From Beijerinckia sp. 28-YEA-48 (GTDB taxonomy: Bacteria; Pseudomonadota; Alphaproteobacteria; Rhizobiales; Beijerinckiaceae): a DNA stretch of 64,000 nt. The stretch lies in contig NZ_FNSI01000001.1 in NCBI RefSeq assembly GCF_900104955.1, forward strand, positions 3,134,001 through 3,198,000. The letters run 5' to 3'. Below are positions 9,801 to 18,589 of the stretch, piece after piece. Numbering within the stretch: the first letter of the stretch is position 1; each line of letters starts with the position of its first letter. A program made the position numbers and the translations under genes. The notes under the pieces were generated by a model that was not told the origin of the DNA, ran no database searches, and worked only from the letters and a program-made list of their open reading frames with translations.

Positions 9801-10356
9801 CGATGTTGCGTGTGCCAAACGCCATGGCGAAACAGGCCAGCAGGAACGCGACGATCAGAGCCAGCGAGCCTGCGGTGCCGCCCGACACCACGACCTGACC
9901 CGCATCGAGCGAATCGAGCACCATGACGATAGAGCTGGAGATCGCCTTCAACTGCAGGGCGATATAGGGCACGGCGCCAATGACGCAGATGATCGTGACC
10001 AGCCGGGCGACCTGATCGGACTTGCCATAGCGAGAGGCGACAAAGTCGGCGACCGAGGTGATGTTCTGCGCCTTGGCCAGCCGCACGATGCGCAACACCA
10101 GCGGCGACAGCAGGCCGATGACAATGAACGGCCCGATGTAAATCGGCAGGAACTCCAGCCCGCTCTGAGAGGCAAGGCCAACGGAACCGAAGAAGGTCCA
10201 GGAGGTGCAATAGACCGCCAGCGTCAGCGCATAGATGATCGGCCGGGCGCGGGAGGAAATGAAATGACGCCCTGAAGTGTCGCCGTAATGGGCCACGGCA
10301 AAGAGGCCACACAGATACACCAGCCCCGTCAGAATGGCCGCGCCGCCTGCGCTCAT
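6805..10356 (-). CDS. Hybrid sensor histidine kinase with N-terminal SLC5/SSS-like transporter domain, PAS and receiver
   Basis: A 1183-residue membrane kinase. Residues 1 to about 480 form a sodium/solute-symporter-like (SSS, PutP-type) domain with some 13 hydrophobic segments. A linker leads to a PAS domain (about 650-760), a short coiled coil (775-805), a HisKA domain with phospho-accepting His820 in 'AASHDILQPLNAARL', an ATPase domain (about 930-1040, 'DTGIGIPE'), and a C-terminal receiver domain with Asp1111 in 'LADYHLDEGDG'. The design resembles CbrA-type kinases, in which the transporter module is thought to sense or carry a solute. The frame runs 44 codons further upstream, but the ATG at 10356 opens the first membrane helix. 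No separate response regulator is adjacent; the output partner is unknown. Confidence 0.9.
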   Translation of the reverse strand: MSAGGAAILTGLVYLCGLFAVAHYGDTSGRHFISSRARPIIYALTLAVYCTSWTFFGSVGLASQSGLEFLPIYIGPFIVIGLLSPLVLRIVRLAKAQNITSVADFVASRYGKSDQVARLVTIICVIGAVPYIALQLKAISSSIVMVLDSLDAGQVVVSGGTAGSLALIVAFLLACFAMAFGTRNIDATEHQDGLVLAIAMESLVKLIAFILVGVYATWWMFDGLGDLSLRAAENVAIKADIGKQPDAPVWIVTTLLSACVIILLPRQFHVTVVENRDERDVKTAAWLFPLYLVLINLFVIPLAIAGRLTFLDGSLDLDMTVLALPLHAGASTIAVITMVGGLSAATAMVIVASIALSIMISNELVMPLLLRGRSTRERVEAGDPVSLILMIRRGAIVVIIALAYVYFVNSAPSALASIGLLSFAAISQIAPAFFGGLFWTRATARGAMAGLLTGIVIWAYTLLLPSLATETSWLASIVANGPLGLAPLKPTALFGVELPQLVHGVVWSLSANFLAFVFFSLSRHTTTIERLQANIFVGASPAAPMSQTLRLWGANVTVSELEDAVARYLGGPQTRRSFEEFMRARGASLSPTQEADIHLLRYAEHLLASAIGASSSRLVLSLLLRRRNLSREAALKLIDESSATLQYNRDLLQHALDFARQGITVFDRDLRLICWNREFRDLFNIPPDRLRIGIGLEEVVRFNAERGVYGAGPIDSHVASRIELLVNEADPVRLRLHHSSDTIEVRSARMPDGGIVTTYTDVTQAVAAEEELERTNETLEQRVRQRTEELVRLNHELERAKLLADEANLSKTRFLAAASHDILQPLNAARLYATSLLERAREGVISGENGSVALAGNLDLSLEAVEEILTALLDISRLDAGAMKAELSVFAIEDLLAQLRVEFAPLAAENSLKLTFMPCSLSVLSDRRLLRRLLQNLISNAIKYTPKGRVIVGCRKRGGNLRIEVWDTGIGIPESKQGDIFREFERLDAAARTARGLGLGLSIVERISRVLDHPISLSSRPGIGSVFRVPVPIAIGGPVLHQAQPSSQAPSPHLPLHGMKILAIDNEPRILDGLQILLSGWGCTVLTAADVRETMQALMQDDDAPDVILADYHLDEGDGLACIAAVRERLGKYVPAVLITADRSPEVRDLCTEQNVRLLNKPVRPAALRALLSQWRVLQQAAE

Positions 10357-10544
10357 GGTTCTGTTCGTGCTCCCTCGCCGTTGGCCAAATTCCTGACCAA
10401 AGCCCCTCGCCGAGAATTTAGCACTGTTTAGCACAGGCGGCGACGGTTGGCGGGTTTGCCGGCCTGCCGACCGATGGTAGCCTGTCACCTTCGCTGTCGG
10501 TCGGCGGCGGAATCAGGGTTGGAGGCCCGAACGGGGGATCTCAG

Positions 10545-10961
10545 ATGTTAGAAGAATTCAAAAAATTTATTATGCGCGGCAATGTCATCGACTTGGCGGT
10601 CGGTGTCATCGTCGGCGCGGCTTTCAGCAAAATCGTCGACTCCTTGGTCGGCGACCTCATTATGCCCATCGTCGCAGTGCTGACGGGTGGCGGCGTCGAT
10701 TTCTCGAACCTCTTCGTCCCCTTGTCCAAGGCGGTGACGGCCGCCGGCCTGGAGGAAGCCAGACGACAGGGTCCGGTCCTGGCCGTCGGCAATTTCATTA
10801 CGGTCGCCATCAATTTCATCCTGCTGGCCTTCGTCATCTTCCTCTTCGTCAAGCTGGTGAACAAGATGCGTGGCCCGGATCCGGCCCCCGCCGCGGCCCC
10901 GCCCCCGCCCCGTTCGGAAAAGCTGCTCGAGGAAATCCGCGACGCGCTGGTGAAAAAATAG
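10545..10961 (+). CDS. mscL: Large-conductance mechanosensitive channel MscL
   Basis: Homopentameric inner-membrane channel that opens under membrane tension to release solutes during osmotic downshock. The 138-residue protein has the N-terminal amphipathic helix '[20 protein letters not shown]', a pore-lining first membrane helix (about 15-45), a periplasmic loop, a second helix (about 77-105) and a C-terminal helix after a Pro/Ala-rich linker. Length is normal. It is divergent from the hybrid kinase and ends in a palindromic terminator shared with hemA. Confidence 0.97.
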   Translation: MLEEFKKFIMRGNVIDLAVGVIVGAAFSKIVDSLVGDLIMPIVAVLTGGGVDFSNLFVPLSKAVTAAGLEEARRQGPVLAVGNFITVAINFILLAFVIFLFVKLVNKMRGPDPAPAAAPPPPRSEKLLEEIRDALVKK

Positions 10962-10971
10962 GCTGCAAAAC

Positions 10972-10997
10972 AAAAGGGCTCCCGCGGGAGCCCTTTT
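10972..10997. terminator. Bidirectional terminator between mscL and hemA
   Basis: A perfect 26-base palindrome, AAAAGGGCTCCC-GC plus its mirror, gives a G/C stem with A/T flanks on either strand. It lies 10 bases after mscL and 25 bases after the end of hemA, so it can stop both convergent transcripts. Confidence 0.9.
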
Positions 10998-11022
10998 CAA
11001 TTCGGCTTTCGTAAGCCCGAAG

Positions 11023-12294
11023 TTACTCGGCGGCGACTGCGCCAAAGCCCGCGGCCGAGATATTTTGCGGCACCTTGCGCGGCAGGCCGAGACGTTGCCA
11101 GACATCGCGCACCGCTTCCACCAGATGCTCGATGTGGGCTTCGGTGTGCAGCGGCGTCGGCGTGATGCGCAGACGCTCCGTGCCACGCGCCACGGTCGGA
11201 TAATTGATCGGCTGGATGTAGATGTGGTGGCGCTCCAGCAGCATGTCGCTCGCCGTTTTGCACAGTTCGGCGTCGCCGACGAACAACGGCACGATGTGGG
11301 ACGTGTTGTCCATCAGCGGCAGATTGGCGTCGCGCAGCGCCGCTTTGGTGAGTGCGACCTGGCGCTGATGGCGCTGGCGTTCCTCGGTCGAGGCCTTCAG
11401 GTGGCGCACGGCGGCATGGGCGCCCGCGGCGACCGCCGGCGGCAACGCCGTGGTGAAGATGAACGACGGCGCATAGCTGCGCACGGCGTCGATGATGATG
11501 CTGTCGGCGGCGATATAACCGCCGAGGGTGCCAAAGCCCTTGGCGAGCGTACCCTCGATCACGTCCATCTGCTTCATCACGCCTTCGCGCTCGCAGATGC
11601 CACCGCCATGATCGCCATACATGCCCACCGCATGGACTTCGTCCACATAGGTCAGGGCGCCGTATTTCTTCGCCAGTTCGGCGATGCGACCGACCGGCGC
11701 GATATCGCCGTCCATCGAATAGAGGCTTTCGAAGACAATCATCTTGGCCCGCTCGGGGCCGGCCGCGTCGAGAAGCTCTTCCAGATGCACCAGATCGTTG
11801 TGGCGGAAGATCTGCTTCTCGCAGCCCGAGCGCTTGATACCCTCAATCATCGAATTGTGGTTCAGCGCGTCGGAGATGATCAGGCAGTTGGGCAGCAGCG
11901 GCGCGATCGTGCCGATGGCGGCTAGATTGGAAATCCAGCCCGAGGTGAAGGCGAGCGCCGCCTGCTTACCGTGCAGGCCAGCAAGCTCAGCTTCCAGCCG
12001 AACCAGCGGATGATTGTTGCCGGAAATATTGCGGGTGCCGCCGGCGCCAGCGCCGTGCTGTAGGACCGCTTCCGTGGTGGCCGCCACGACCACCGGATGC
12101 TGGCCCATGCCGAGATAATCGTTGGAGCACCAGATGACGATGTCGCGGGCGGTGCCGCTCAGATCGCCGACATTGGGGTACCAGGTCGCATGGGGAAAAC
12201 GGCTGGCGTCACGTTCAAGATCGGCAAAAACGCGGTAACGGCTCTCGCCCCTGAGCTGGCCGATCGCGGCACTGAAAAAACGCCTGTAATCCAT
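11023..12294 (-). CDS. hemA: 5-aminolevulinate synthase
   Basis: PLP enzyme that condenses glycine with succinyl-CoA to make 5-aminolevulinate, the first step of tetrapyrrole synthesis in alphaproteobacteria (Shemin pathway). The 423-residue protein matches the family throughout: '[13 protein letters not shown]', '[12 protein letters not shown]', '[11 protein letters not shown]', and the PLP lysine Lys252 in '[13 protein letters not shown]'. The C-terminal tail is slightly longer than in Rhodobacter enzymes. It is a single gene; a half-site TTGAT lies upstream, but no full FNR/FixK box was found. Confidence 0.97.
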   Translation of the reverse strand: MDYRRFFSAAIGQLRGESRYRVFADLERDASRFPHATWYPNVGDLSGTARDIVIWCSNDYLGMGQHPVVVAATTEAVLQHGAGAGGTRNISGNNHPLVRLEAELAGLHGKQAALAFTSGWISNLAAIGTIAPLLPNCLIISDALNHNSMIEGIKRSGCEKQIFRHNDLVHLEELLDAAGPERAKMIVFESLYSMDGDIAPVGRIAELAKKYGALTYVDEVHAVGMYGDHGGGICEREGVMKQMDVIEGTLAKGFGTLGGYIAADSIIIDAVRSYAPSFIFTTALPPAVAAGAHAAVRHLKASTEERQRHQRQVALTKAALRDANLPLMDNTSHIVPLFVGDAELCKTASDMLLERHHIYIQPINYPTVARGTERLRITPTPLHTEAHIEHLVEAVRDVWQRLGLPRKVPQNISAAGFGAVAAE

Positions 12295-12511
12295 TTCAGA
12301 TCAGTCCTCGCCCCGTCCACGGCCTATGGTGTCCGGCCCTGTTCCGGCCACACCGCCGGAACCCGCAGTTTAGAACGTCTATTATTTGATCACATATCTG
12401 TTTTGGCGTCGAGGCGCGAGGGACAGATGGTCTCACCTCGCCATGTTTTGACCGGATTCGGGGGATTTTTCCGCGTTAAAATAGCGCAAGCTCAACCTTT
12501 CCTGCTGGGTC

Positions 12512-14050
12512 CTATTTCCAGCGCATCAGCGACAGCTCGCTGCCGAAGACGTTGAGCGAGCCGGTGGCGATCTCCAGGTCCCGGGTGTGGACGAAAACGT
12601 CCGGCTTGGTCGAGATCGGCAGCACATAGGCTTGCGCGTTGGCGCGGTCGAAAATCCGGGCATAGAGGCGGCGGCGGATCACCTCATCAACGGTCGACAG
12701 CGCCTCATGGGCGAACGTGTTGATTTCCGGGTCGCGCCAATAGTCACGATCGCCATTGTTGAAAAAGAAATCGGCTGTCCCCGACACATCTGGAAAGCCA
12801 CCATTGGTCCACTGGCCGACGAGAATCTGCTGCTTGCCCTCGCGCTGGCGCTGGCGATAGGCGCCAAAGGTCAGCCGGGCAACGGTGGCGCGCACGCCGA
12901 CGCGACGCAGTTCGCCAGCGATCGCCTCGCCCAGATCGTATGAACCGGGCGTAGCATTGATCTCGACATCGAAGCCATTGGGATAGCCTGCGTCCACCAG
13001 GAGCTTCTTCGCCGCCGCGACATCGTAAGGATATGGCTTGTTGGTGAAGCTGCACCCACGCTGGATAGGAAAGCAGAAGGAATCAACGGGCCGCACCGCG
13101 TCACCACCGGGCACGACGCTGGCCGCCAGACGCTGCCGGTCGAGCGCCTGGACCAAAGCCTTGCGCACATCGAACTTCTGCAGCGCGGCGTTGCCAGAAC
13201 GGCCAATGGCATCCATCGCCATATAGTGGAACGTGATCGCCTGACTGGCGGTGACGGAAAACGCAGGATTGCTTCCCAGCATCTCCGCCTGGTCGCGGGT
13301 GGTGATGCGGATGAGATCGACGCCATCGGTCATCAATTGCGCGATCTGCGTCTGCGCATCCGGGATCGGAATCAGATGCACGCGCTCGATGCTCGGCTTC
13401 GGCGTGCAGGCGCCGCCTTGCGGATAATCGGGATTGCGCACCAGCATGATGCCGCGCGTCGAATCAATAAATTCGACGCGATAGCCACCGGTGCCGATGG
13501 GAGACTTGCGGCCAAAATCGCCGCTCTCGCCAAAACCGCTGTGCTTGTCCGACGGCAGCATGGGCGCGCCCGTCGACAGGCGCAGCAACGCCAGCGGGCT
13601 CGGGAATTTTTCGATGATGCGAATGGTATAGCGGTCGACCTTTTCGGCCTTCTGCAGCCAGTCGAAATTGCCGCCGAAGCGGATGTTGTTGCGTGGATCG
13701 ACAAGCCAGTTGAGCGTATAGACCGCATCGTCGGCATCGAACGGCGAGCCATCGTGGAATTTCACGTCCTCGCGCAATTTCATCTCGATGATCCGCTCAC
13801 CGACATGCGTCCAGGACGTGGCCAGCATCGGTTTCAGCTCGCCATTGGTGCGATCAAAACAGAGCAGCGTGTCGAACACAGCCGCCGAAGTCAGGCCGGT
13901 TTCCGGCTTTGGATCGTCGTGGAGAAGCGCTGAACTGATCGGATCGGTAAAGGCGATCCGCAGCGTGCCCTTGGCTTTCTGGGCAGCAGCCGGAGAAACG
14001 GCCAAGAGAAAAACGAGACTGGCAGCAGCAAGTCCAGACCGCATCGACAT
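12512..14050 (-). CDS. ABC transporter substrate-binding protein, peptide/nickel family 5
   Basis: Exported solute-binding protein of SBP family 5 (DppA/OppA/NikA type). The signal peptide is residues 1-23, ending in 'AVSPAAAQ'. The mature part has the family's 'YTLNWLVDPRNN' region and 'FHDGSPFDADDAVYTLNWL' signature. GGAGGAAACC precedes the ATG. No permease or ATPase gene is near, so it is an orphan whose partners are elsewhere; the ligand (peptide, opine, glutathione or metal chelate) cannot be told. Confidence 0.88.
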   Translation of the reverse strand: MSMRSGLAAASLVFLLAVSPAAAQKAKGTLRIAFTDPISSALLHDDPKPETGLTSAAVFDTLLCFDRTNGELKPMLATSWTHVGERIIEMKLREDVKFHDGSPFDADDAVYTLNWLVDPRNNIRFGGNFDWLQKAEKVDRYTIRIIEKFPSPLALLRLSTGAPMLPSDKHSGFGESGDFGRKSPIGTGGYRVEFIDSTRGIMLVRNPDYPQGGACTPKPSIERVHLIPIPDAQTQIAQLMTDGVDLIRITTRDQAEMLGSNPAFSVTASQAITFHYMAMDAIGRSGNAALQKFDVRKALVQALDRQRLAASVVPGGDAVRPVDSFCFPIQRGCSFTNKPYPYDVAAAKKLLVDAGYPNGFDVEINATPGSYDLGEAIAGELRRVGVRATVARLTFGAYRQRQREGKQQILVGQWTNGGFPDVSGTADFFFNNGDRDYWRDPEINTFAHEALSTVDEVIRRRLYARIFDRANAQAYVLPISTKPDVFVHTRDLEIATGSLNVFGSELSLMRWK

Positions 14051-14156
14051 AAGGTTTCCTCCAAAAGGCCGCGCTTTTGCGCGTGCCCATATGATTGACG
14101 CGCACGGTACCCTCGCCCGGCCTCAAGTCAACGCGACATCGGTTTATATGAGAATA

Positions 14157-14477
14157 TTACTCGTCTTCGCCGAAGCGGTTGGCCACCAAACCGGCCAGCG
14201 CGTCGATGGCCTCACGGGCCTCGCTGCCCTGTGCGGCGACGGTGATGGACGTGCCAAGGCCGGCGCCCAGCGTCAGGATGCCCATGATCGAGGTGCCCCC
14301 CACCGTCTCACCGCACCGGTAGACGGAGACCACCGCATCAAATTGCTCGACGCATTGAACGAATTTGGCTGTGGCGCGAGCGTGCAGGCCCTTACGATTG
14401 ATGATCGGCATTTCCCGGACGATACAGCCGGGAAAATCTGGGGTCGGCGGACAATCTTCCAAGATGTCGTCTGTCAT
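14157..14477 (-). CDS. ptsH: HPr-like phosphocarrier protein (nitrogen-type PTS)
   Basis: Phosphocarrier between Enzyme I(Ntr) and EIIA proteins. His32 in 'NRKGLHARATAKF' is the PEP-derived phosphorylation site and Ser63 in 'GGTSIMGILTLGAG' the HprK target. At 106 residues it has a roughly 20-residue N-terminal extension over E. coli HPr, as usual in alphaproteobacteria. Its ATG overlaps the stop of the EIIA gene by four bases, so the two are translationally coupled. No sugar-specific PTS component is present, which points to a regulatory role. Confidence 0.93.
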   Translation of the reverse strand: MTDDILEDCPPTPDFPGCIVREMPIINRKGLHARATAKFVQCVEQFDAVVSVYRCGETVGGTSIMGILTLGAGLGTSITVAAQGSEAREAIDALAGLVANRFGEDE

Positions 14478-14875
14478 TTCCCGTTCAAAATCCGGCTGGC
14501 TACGGAAATGTATTTCCGTCCCGCATCTTGCGCCTGAATCACCGCCTCCTCAAGTCGGGCGTCGTCACGGACCGACGCGAGCTTGATCAGCATGGGCAGA
14601 TTGATCCCGGCCACGACGTCCACCTTGGCGCCGTCCATGATCGAAATCGCCAGATTGGAGGGGGTGCCGCCGAACATATCGGTGAGCACCACAACGCCAT
14701 CGCCGGTGTTCACACCTTCGACCGCGGAGACGATGTCCTTACGCCGACTCTCCATGTCGTCGTCGGGACCAATGGTAATCGTTTCGAGCTGCTTTTGCGG
14801 ACCGACCACGTGCTCAAGTGCAGCACGGAACTCCGTCGCAAGGTGACCATGTGTCACCAGGACCATTCCGATCAT
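14474..14875 (-). CDS. PTS EIIA component, mannose family, regulatory
   Basis: EIIA(Man)-fold protein of the alphaproteobacterial regulatory PTS. Active-site His9 lies in 'MVLVTHGHLATEF', and 'VVVLTDMFGGTPSNLA' is the second conserved motif. The product is 133 residues from the ATG at 14875; the frame is open for 39 more codons upstream but these have no family similarity. There is no strong ribosome-binding site at this start. The gene sits between hprK and ptsH, the standard order, and likely acts with them in signalling carbon/nitrogen status to ChvG/ChvI rather than in sugar uptake. Confidence 0.92.
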   Translation of the reverse strand: MIGMVLVTHGHLATEFRAALEHVVGPQKQLETITIGPDDDMESRRKDIVSAVEGVNTGDGVVVLTDMFGGTPSNLAISIMDGAKVDVVAGINLPMLIKLASVRDDARLEEAVIQAQDAGRKYISVASRILNGK

Positions 14876-14995
14876 TGGGACTGACCGTCCATAAATATTC
14901 CCGCCAATTCTGGCACAAACCAGCCTGACCAGGAGGCCGGCCGGCGGAAAGCGGGCAATAATGTGCATTGCAGCGATTTTATCAAGTGACAAATT

Positions 14996-15469
14996 CTAGC
15001 CATCCTTATTCGCCCCCCTGACATTTTGCCGCTGGACGAAGGATATCACCTGAGAGGCCGTTTCTGGCCCAAAACTGTGGCTTAACAGGGCCAAGCGTGG
15101 CAGCTCGACCCCACAAACCTGGGTAACTAATTCTGTATCCGATGGAATTCGGGCTGGTTTTGCTGTGCACAAATCGACCACGGCCGCCACTACGGCGGCC
15201 GGTTCGGCGCCCACGGCATGGAGTCCCTCGCCGCGTTGCTCGACCAATCCGGCGATCGCGGGATGGCCGCGGACGATCAGGCGACCGCCGGCGGCAGCGA
15301 GACTGACCCGATCGTCGCCCACGAGACGGACGAAAAAACCCGCCAAGGCGCCGTGATCCAGCAGCATATGCGCGAGGGTTGATTTGCCGGCTCCGGAGTC
15401 GCCCCGGATCACCACGGCCTGCTCGCCGACGATCACCGCCGTCGCGTGATGATAGGCGGCACCGCTCAT
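14996..15469 (-). CDS. hprK: HPr kinase/phosphorylase, short alphaproteobacterial form
   Basis: Bifunctional kinase/phosphorylase acting on the regulatory serine of HPr. The Walker A motif 'GDSGAGKST' is at residues 23-31 and the family signature 'CGVELPRLALL' is near residue 118. At 157 residues it holds only the catalytic C-terminal domain of the roughly 310-residue Firmicutes enzyme; this short form is normal in alphaproteobacteria. Its start overlaps the chvG stop by four bases. Confidence 0.93.
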   Translation of the reverse strand: MSGAAYHHATAVIVGEQAVVIRGDSGAGKSTLAHMLLDHGALAGFFVRLVGDDRVSLAAAGGRLIVRGHPAIAGLVEQRGEGLHAVGAEPAAVVAAVVDLCTAKPARIPSDTELVTQVCGVELPRLALLSHSFGPETASQVISFVQRQNVRGANKDG

Positions 15470-17265
15470 TTGCCGACCGGCAGCCAGACGACGAACCGTG
15501 CGCCGCGGATTTCCCCGTCGCTAGAGGCGGTGCGGTTCAGGGCACGGATATGGCCGCCGTGGGCTTCGATGATCTGACGAGAGATCGACAATCCGAGCCC
15601 CGAGTTCTGGCCAAAGCCCTGGTTCGGCCGGTCGGTATAGAAGCGCTCGAAAATACGCTCGAAGGCATGGGCGGGAATCCCCGGCCCGTCATCGTCGACG
15701 ATGATCTCGACGCCGTCCTCGAGTTCTTTGGCGCGACCCATGTCGCGTACACTGCGCAAAGCGACGCGCACATTGCCACCGGGCGGCGAGAAGGAGCGCG
15801 CATTGTCGATGAGATTGGTGACCACCTGCCCCAGACGCGAATCATGACCGAGGACGTGATAGGCGTTGGGCTCGTCGCTTGGCGCCACGTCGATGGTGAA
15901 TTTCACCTTGTCAGCGCGGTTCACCTCGTTGGCGACACTGACAACAGCCTGCACCAACTGCACCAGATCGACATCCCCCATATCGGCGCGCGCCAATTCG
16001 GCGTCGAGGCGCGAGGCATCGGAAATATCGCTGATCAACCGATCGAGCCGGCGCACGTCATGCTTGATGACATCGAGCAGACGGCCGCGCGATTCATCGG
16101 TGCGGGCGATCGGTAATGTCTCAACGGCGCTGCGCAGCGAAGTCAGCGGATTTTTCAACTCATGCGCCACGTCGGCGGCGAAACTCTCGATCGCGTCGAT
16201 ACGAGCGTAAAGCGCCGAGGTCATGTCGCGCAGAGATCCCGAGAGATGGCCGATTTCATCGGAGCGCTCGGTGAAATCAGGAATCTCCTGACGCGATTTA
16301 ATGCCGCGCCGGACGCGCTGAGCGGCTTCGGCCAGACGCCGCATCGGCTCGGCGATTTGCCGCGCCAGGAACAGCGACAGCACCAGCATGACGGCGAAGA
16401 AGACGATGAACAGCCGGATCATCGTCCAACGTTCCGCCGTGATCACCTTGTCGATATCGCCGCCTTGGGTGGAGAGCAGCAGTGCGCCACGCACGACACG
16501 GAAACGCTGCACCGGAATGGCCACCGACACGATGGTTTCGCCGGCGGAGTTGACGCGCACGATCGAGCGATTGGACCCGCGCAAGGCCGACTGCACCTCG
16601 GGATAGGCACGGCCATTGTTGAGGCCGATATCCTCGTAGAGGGGAAGGTTCGGTTCGCCGAACCAACTCAACACCCCTGTCCATATCCGCTTCACGAAAC
16701 TGACCGTCGCTTCCTCCTTGCCGCCATCGGGCAAGTCGAAGCGCAGGATCGTCGAGCGATCGGTCATCGAGCGGGAGTCGAGCAGCAGATAGCCGTCGCG
16801 GTCGTAGATGCGGGCGCGGGTGCGGGTTGGCCCGACGAGGCGGCGCAGCACCGGGCCGATGCTGTCGGGATTGATGGAAAACTCCAGCGCATCGCTGTCT
16901 TCGCCAGGGCCCGTGCTTTGGCCCGGCGCCAGTTGCAGCAGCTTTTCCGGATCAACGGTGATGCTGTCGGTCTCGACGGTGGCGGAGGCTGAAATGGCCG
17001 CAGCGATGATTTCGCCCTGGGTCTTCAGCGTCTCGATACGCGCGTCGATCAGGCCTTCGCGAAACTGGTTGAGATAGAGAAACCCGATCAGCAGCGCGAC
17101 GAGGCCACCGAGGTTGAGCGCCACGATGCGGCGCGTGAGCGACGAGGCGAAGGGCGCCGCGAGCGTACGCCGCAGCAGTCGTGTTCGGCCCGCCAAACTG
17201 CGACGGCGCGGAGCCGGCGCAGAGGCCGTTGCCGGAATCTCGCCATCCTGTGCTTCGACGCTCAT
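15466..17265 (-). CDS. chvG: Sensor histidine kinase ChvG
   Basis: Inner-membrane kinase of the ChvG/ExoS family, which senses acid and envelope stress and controls envelope, exopolysaccharide and host-association genes in Hyphomicrobiales. It has membrane segments at about residues 47-66 and 280-300 enclosing a 200-residue periplasmic domain, then HAMP, HisKA (His368 in 'FAADVAHELKNPLTSL') and an ATPase domain ('DDGPGIPAHAFERIFERFY'). The 599-residue length is normal. It lies between chvI and hprK with a four-base overlap to hprK, so the two-component and PTS genes share a transcript. In relatives its periplasmic activity is held back by ExoR, which is not in this window. Confidence 0.95.
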   Translation of the reverse strand: MSVEAQDGEIPATASAPAPRRRSLAGRTRLLRRTLAAPFASSLTRRIVALNLGGLVALLIGFLYLNQFREGLIDARIETLKTQGEIIAAAISASATVETDSITVDPEKLLQLAPGQSTGPGEDSDALEFSINPDSIGPVLRRLVGPTRTRARIYDRDGYLLLDSRSMTDRSTILRFDLPDGGKEEATVSFVKRIWTGVLSWFGEPNLPLYEDIGLNNGRAYPEVQSALRGSNRSIVRVNSAGETIVSVAIPVQRFRVVRGALLLSTQGGDIDKVITAERWTMIRLFIVFFAVMLVLSLFLARQIAEPMRRLAEAAQRVRRGIKSRQEIPDFTERSDEIGHLSGSLRDMTSALYARIDAIESFAADVAHELKNPLTSLRSAVETLPIARTDESRGRLLDVIKHDVRRLDRLISDISDASRLDAELARADMGDVDLVQLVQAVVSVANEVNRADKVKFTIDVAPSDEPNAYHVLGHDSRLGQVVTNLIDNARSFSPPGGNVRVALRSVRDMGRAKELEDGVEIIVDDDGPGIPAHAFERIFERFYTDRPNQGFGQNSGLGLSISRQIIEAHGGHIRALNRTASSDGEIRGARFVVWLPVGK

Positions 17266-17349
17266 TGCTGTCGTATCCGGCAGTCTTTGTCCGCAGCGCG
17301 CCCGCTGGCCAGGCTCACATCAATCCGGCCAGCGATCTGCCTGCGTCCC

Positions 17350-18048
17350 TTACGCTTCCTTGAAGCGGTAGCCAACGCCATACAGCGTCTCGATCATTTC
17401 AAAGTTGTCGTCCACAACCTTGAACTTCTTGCGCAGCCGCTTGATGTGGCTGTCGATTGTCCGGTCATCAACATAAACCTGATCGTCGTAGGCCGCATCC
17501 ATCAGGGCGTTGCGACTTTTGACCACACCCGGGCGCTGGGCCAGGGCCTGGAGGATCAGGAATTCGGTGACGGTGAGCGTGACCTGCTCATTGTTCCAGG
17601 TGCAGGTGTGACGCTCCGGGTCCATTTTGAGCTGACCGCGCTCGAGGATCCGCGCCTCGGTTTCCTTGGCGGTGGCGGCTTCCTTCGGGTTGAAGCGGCG
17701 CAAGATCGCCTTGACGCGCTCGACCAGCAGACGCTGGGAAAAGGGTTTGCGGATGAAATCGTCGGCGCCCATTTTCAGGCCGAACAGCTCGTCGATTTCC
17801 TCGTCCTTGGAGGTGAGGAAGATGACGGGCAGATCGGACTTCTGACGCAGGCGGCGCAGCAGTTCCATTCCGTCCATGCGCGGCATCTTGATATCGAAGA
17901 TGGCGAGATCAGGCGGATTGGTGCGCAAACCATCGAGAGCGCTGGCGCCGTCGTTATAGGTCTGGACCCGGTAGCCTTCACCCTCAAGGGCGATGGACAC
18001 GGAAGTCAGAATGTTGCGATCGTCGTCTACAAGCGCGATGGTCGGCAT
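17350..18048 (-). CDS. chvI: Response regulator ChvI (OmpR family)
   Basis: Partner of ChvG. The receiver domain has Asp52 in '[14 protein letters not shown]' with the acidic pocket 'VDDD' at 7-10 and Lys in 'IRKPFSQ'. The winged-helix DNA-binding domain covers about residues 133-230 and ends '[10 protein letters not shown]'. The 232-residue length is normal. It is the first gene of the minus-strand block chvI-chvG-hprK-EIIA-ptsH; the 541-base region upstream must contain its promoter. Confidence 0.96.
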   Translation of the reverse strand: MPTIALVDDDRNILTSVSIALEGEGYRVQTYNDGASALDGLRTNPPDLAIFDIKMPRMDGMELLRRLRQKSDLPVIFLTSKDEEIDELFGLKMGADDFIRKPFSQRLLVERVKAILRRFNPKEAATAKETEARILERGQLKMDPERHTCTWNNEQVTLTVTEFLILQALAQRPGVVKSRNALMDAAYDDQVYVDDRTIDSHIKRLRKKFKVVDDNFEMIETLYGVGYRFKEA

Positions 18049-18589
18049 TGAATCCTCTGGTGGTGGCGCCGTACCAACGGCGAAGAGCCATACGGCAGTG
18101 CATCATCTGGACGCGGCGGCAAAGTCCGCACGATTACAGGCAGAATTGTGACGCTACTCGCGATGTCGCCTGGCGAAGGGGGCGAACAGCCTGCACGGCA
18201 ACTCATCGCCACAATATAGGCCATTATCGGGAAAAAGCACGCATCCGATTGTCACGACAGCGAGAAATGCTGTGCAGGCAAGCGACAATCGTAGCGTTTC
18301 CCATTCATTTTGGGCCAAAATGCGCCGTTTTCAGACGGATTTCCGGGGGGAGGACTGAGCACCCGTCAGATTAACGATTCGTCATCTGGCCGTTGCAGCG
18401 ACATTTCCGGGCTTGATCGCGCCTGTCGCGGCGCAGATATCGGCTAGGCTGATCCGGACCTTATGCCGCGCCTAGAAAAGATGGGCGGTTTCATACGCAC
18501 CGGCACGCCTACGGAATTCGCTGAGATAATCGAGGGCCAGCGTAAAACCGTAAAAACGACCCTGAAAGCCACCGGAGGACTGAAGCCTG
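18049..18589. other. Divergent intergenic region chvI / HugZ-like gene
   Basis: 541 bases without a credible gene, expected to hold the chvI and HugZ-gene promoters. The only structure I see is a nested inverted repeat: CGATTGTC (18246-18253) pairs with GACAATCG (18284-18291), and inside it ACAGC pairs with GCTGT. Short reading frames here lack family resemblance or a ribosome-binding site. Confidence 0.5.

Noticed and set aside
12386-12400. TTGATCACATATCTG upstream of hemA as an FNR/FixK box
   Set aside because: Only the left half TTGAT fits; the ATCAA half is missing.
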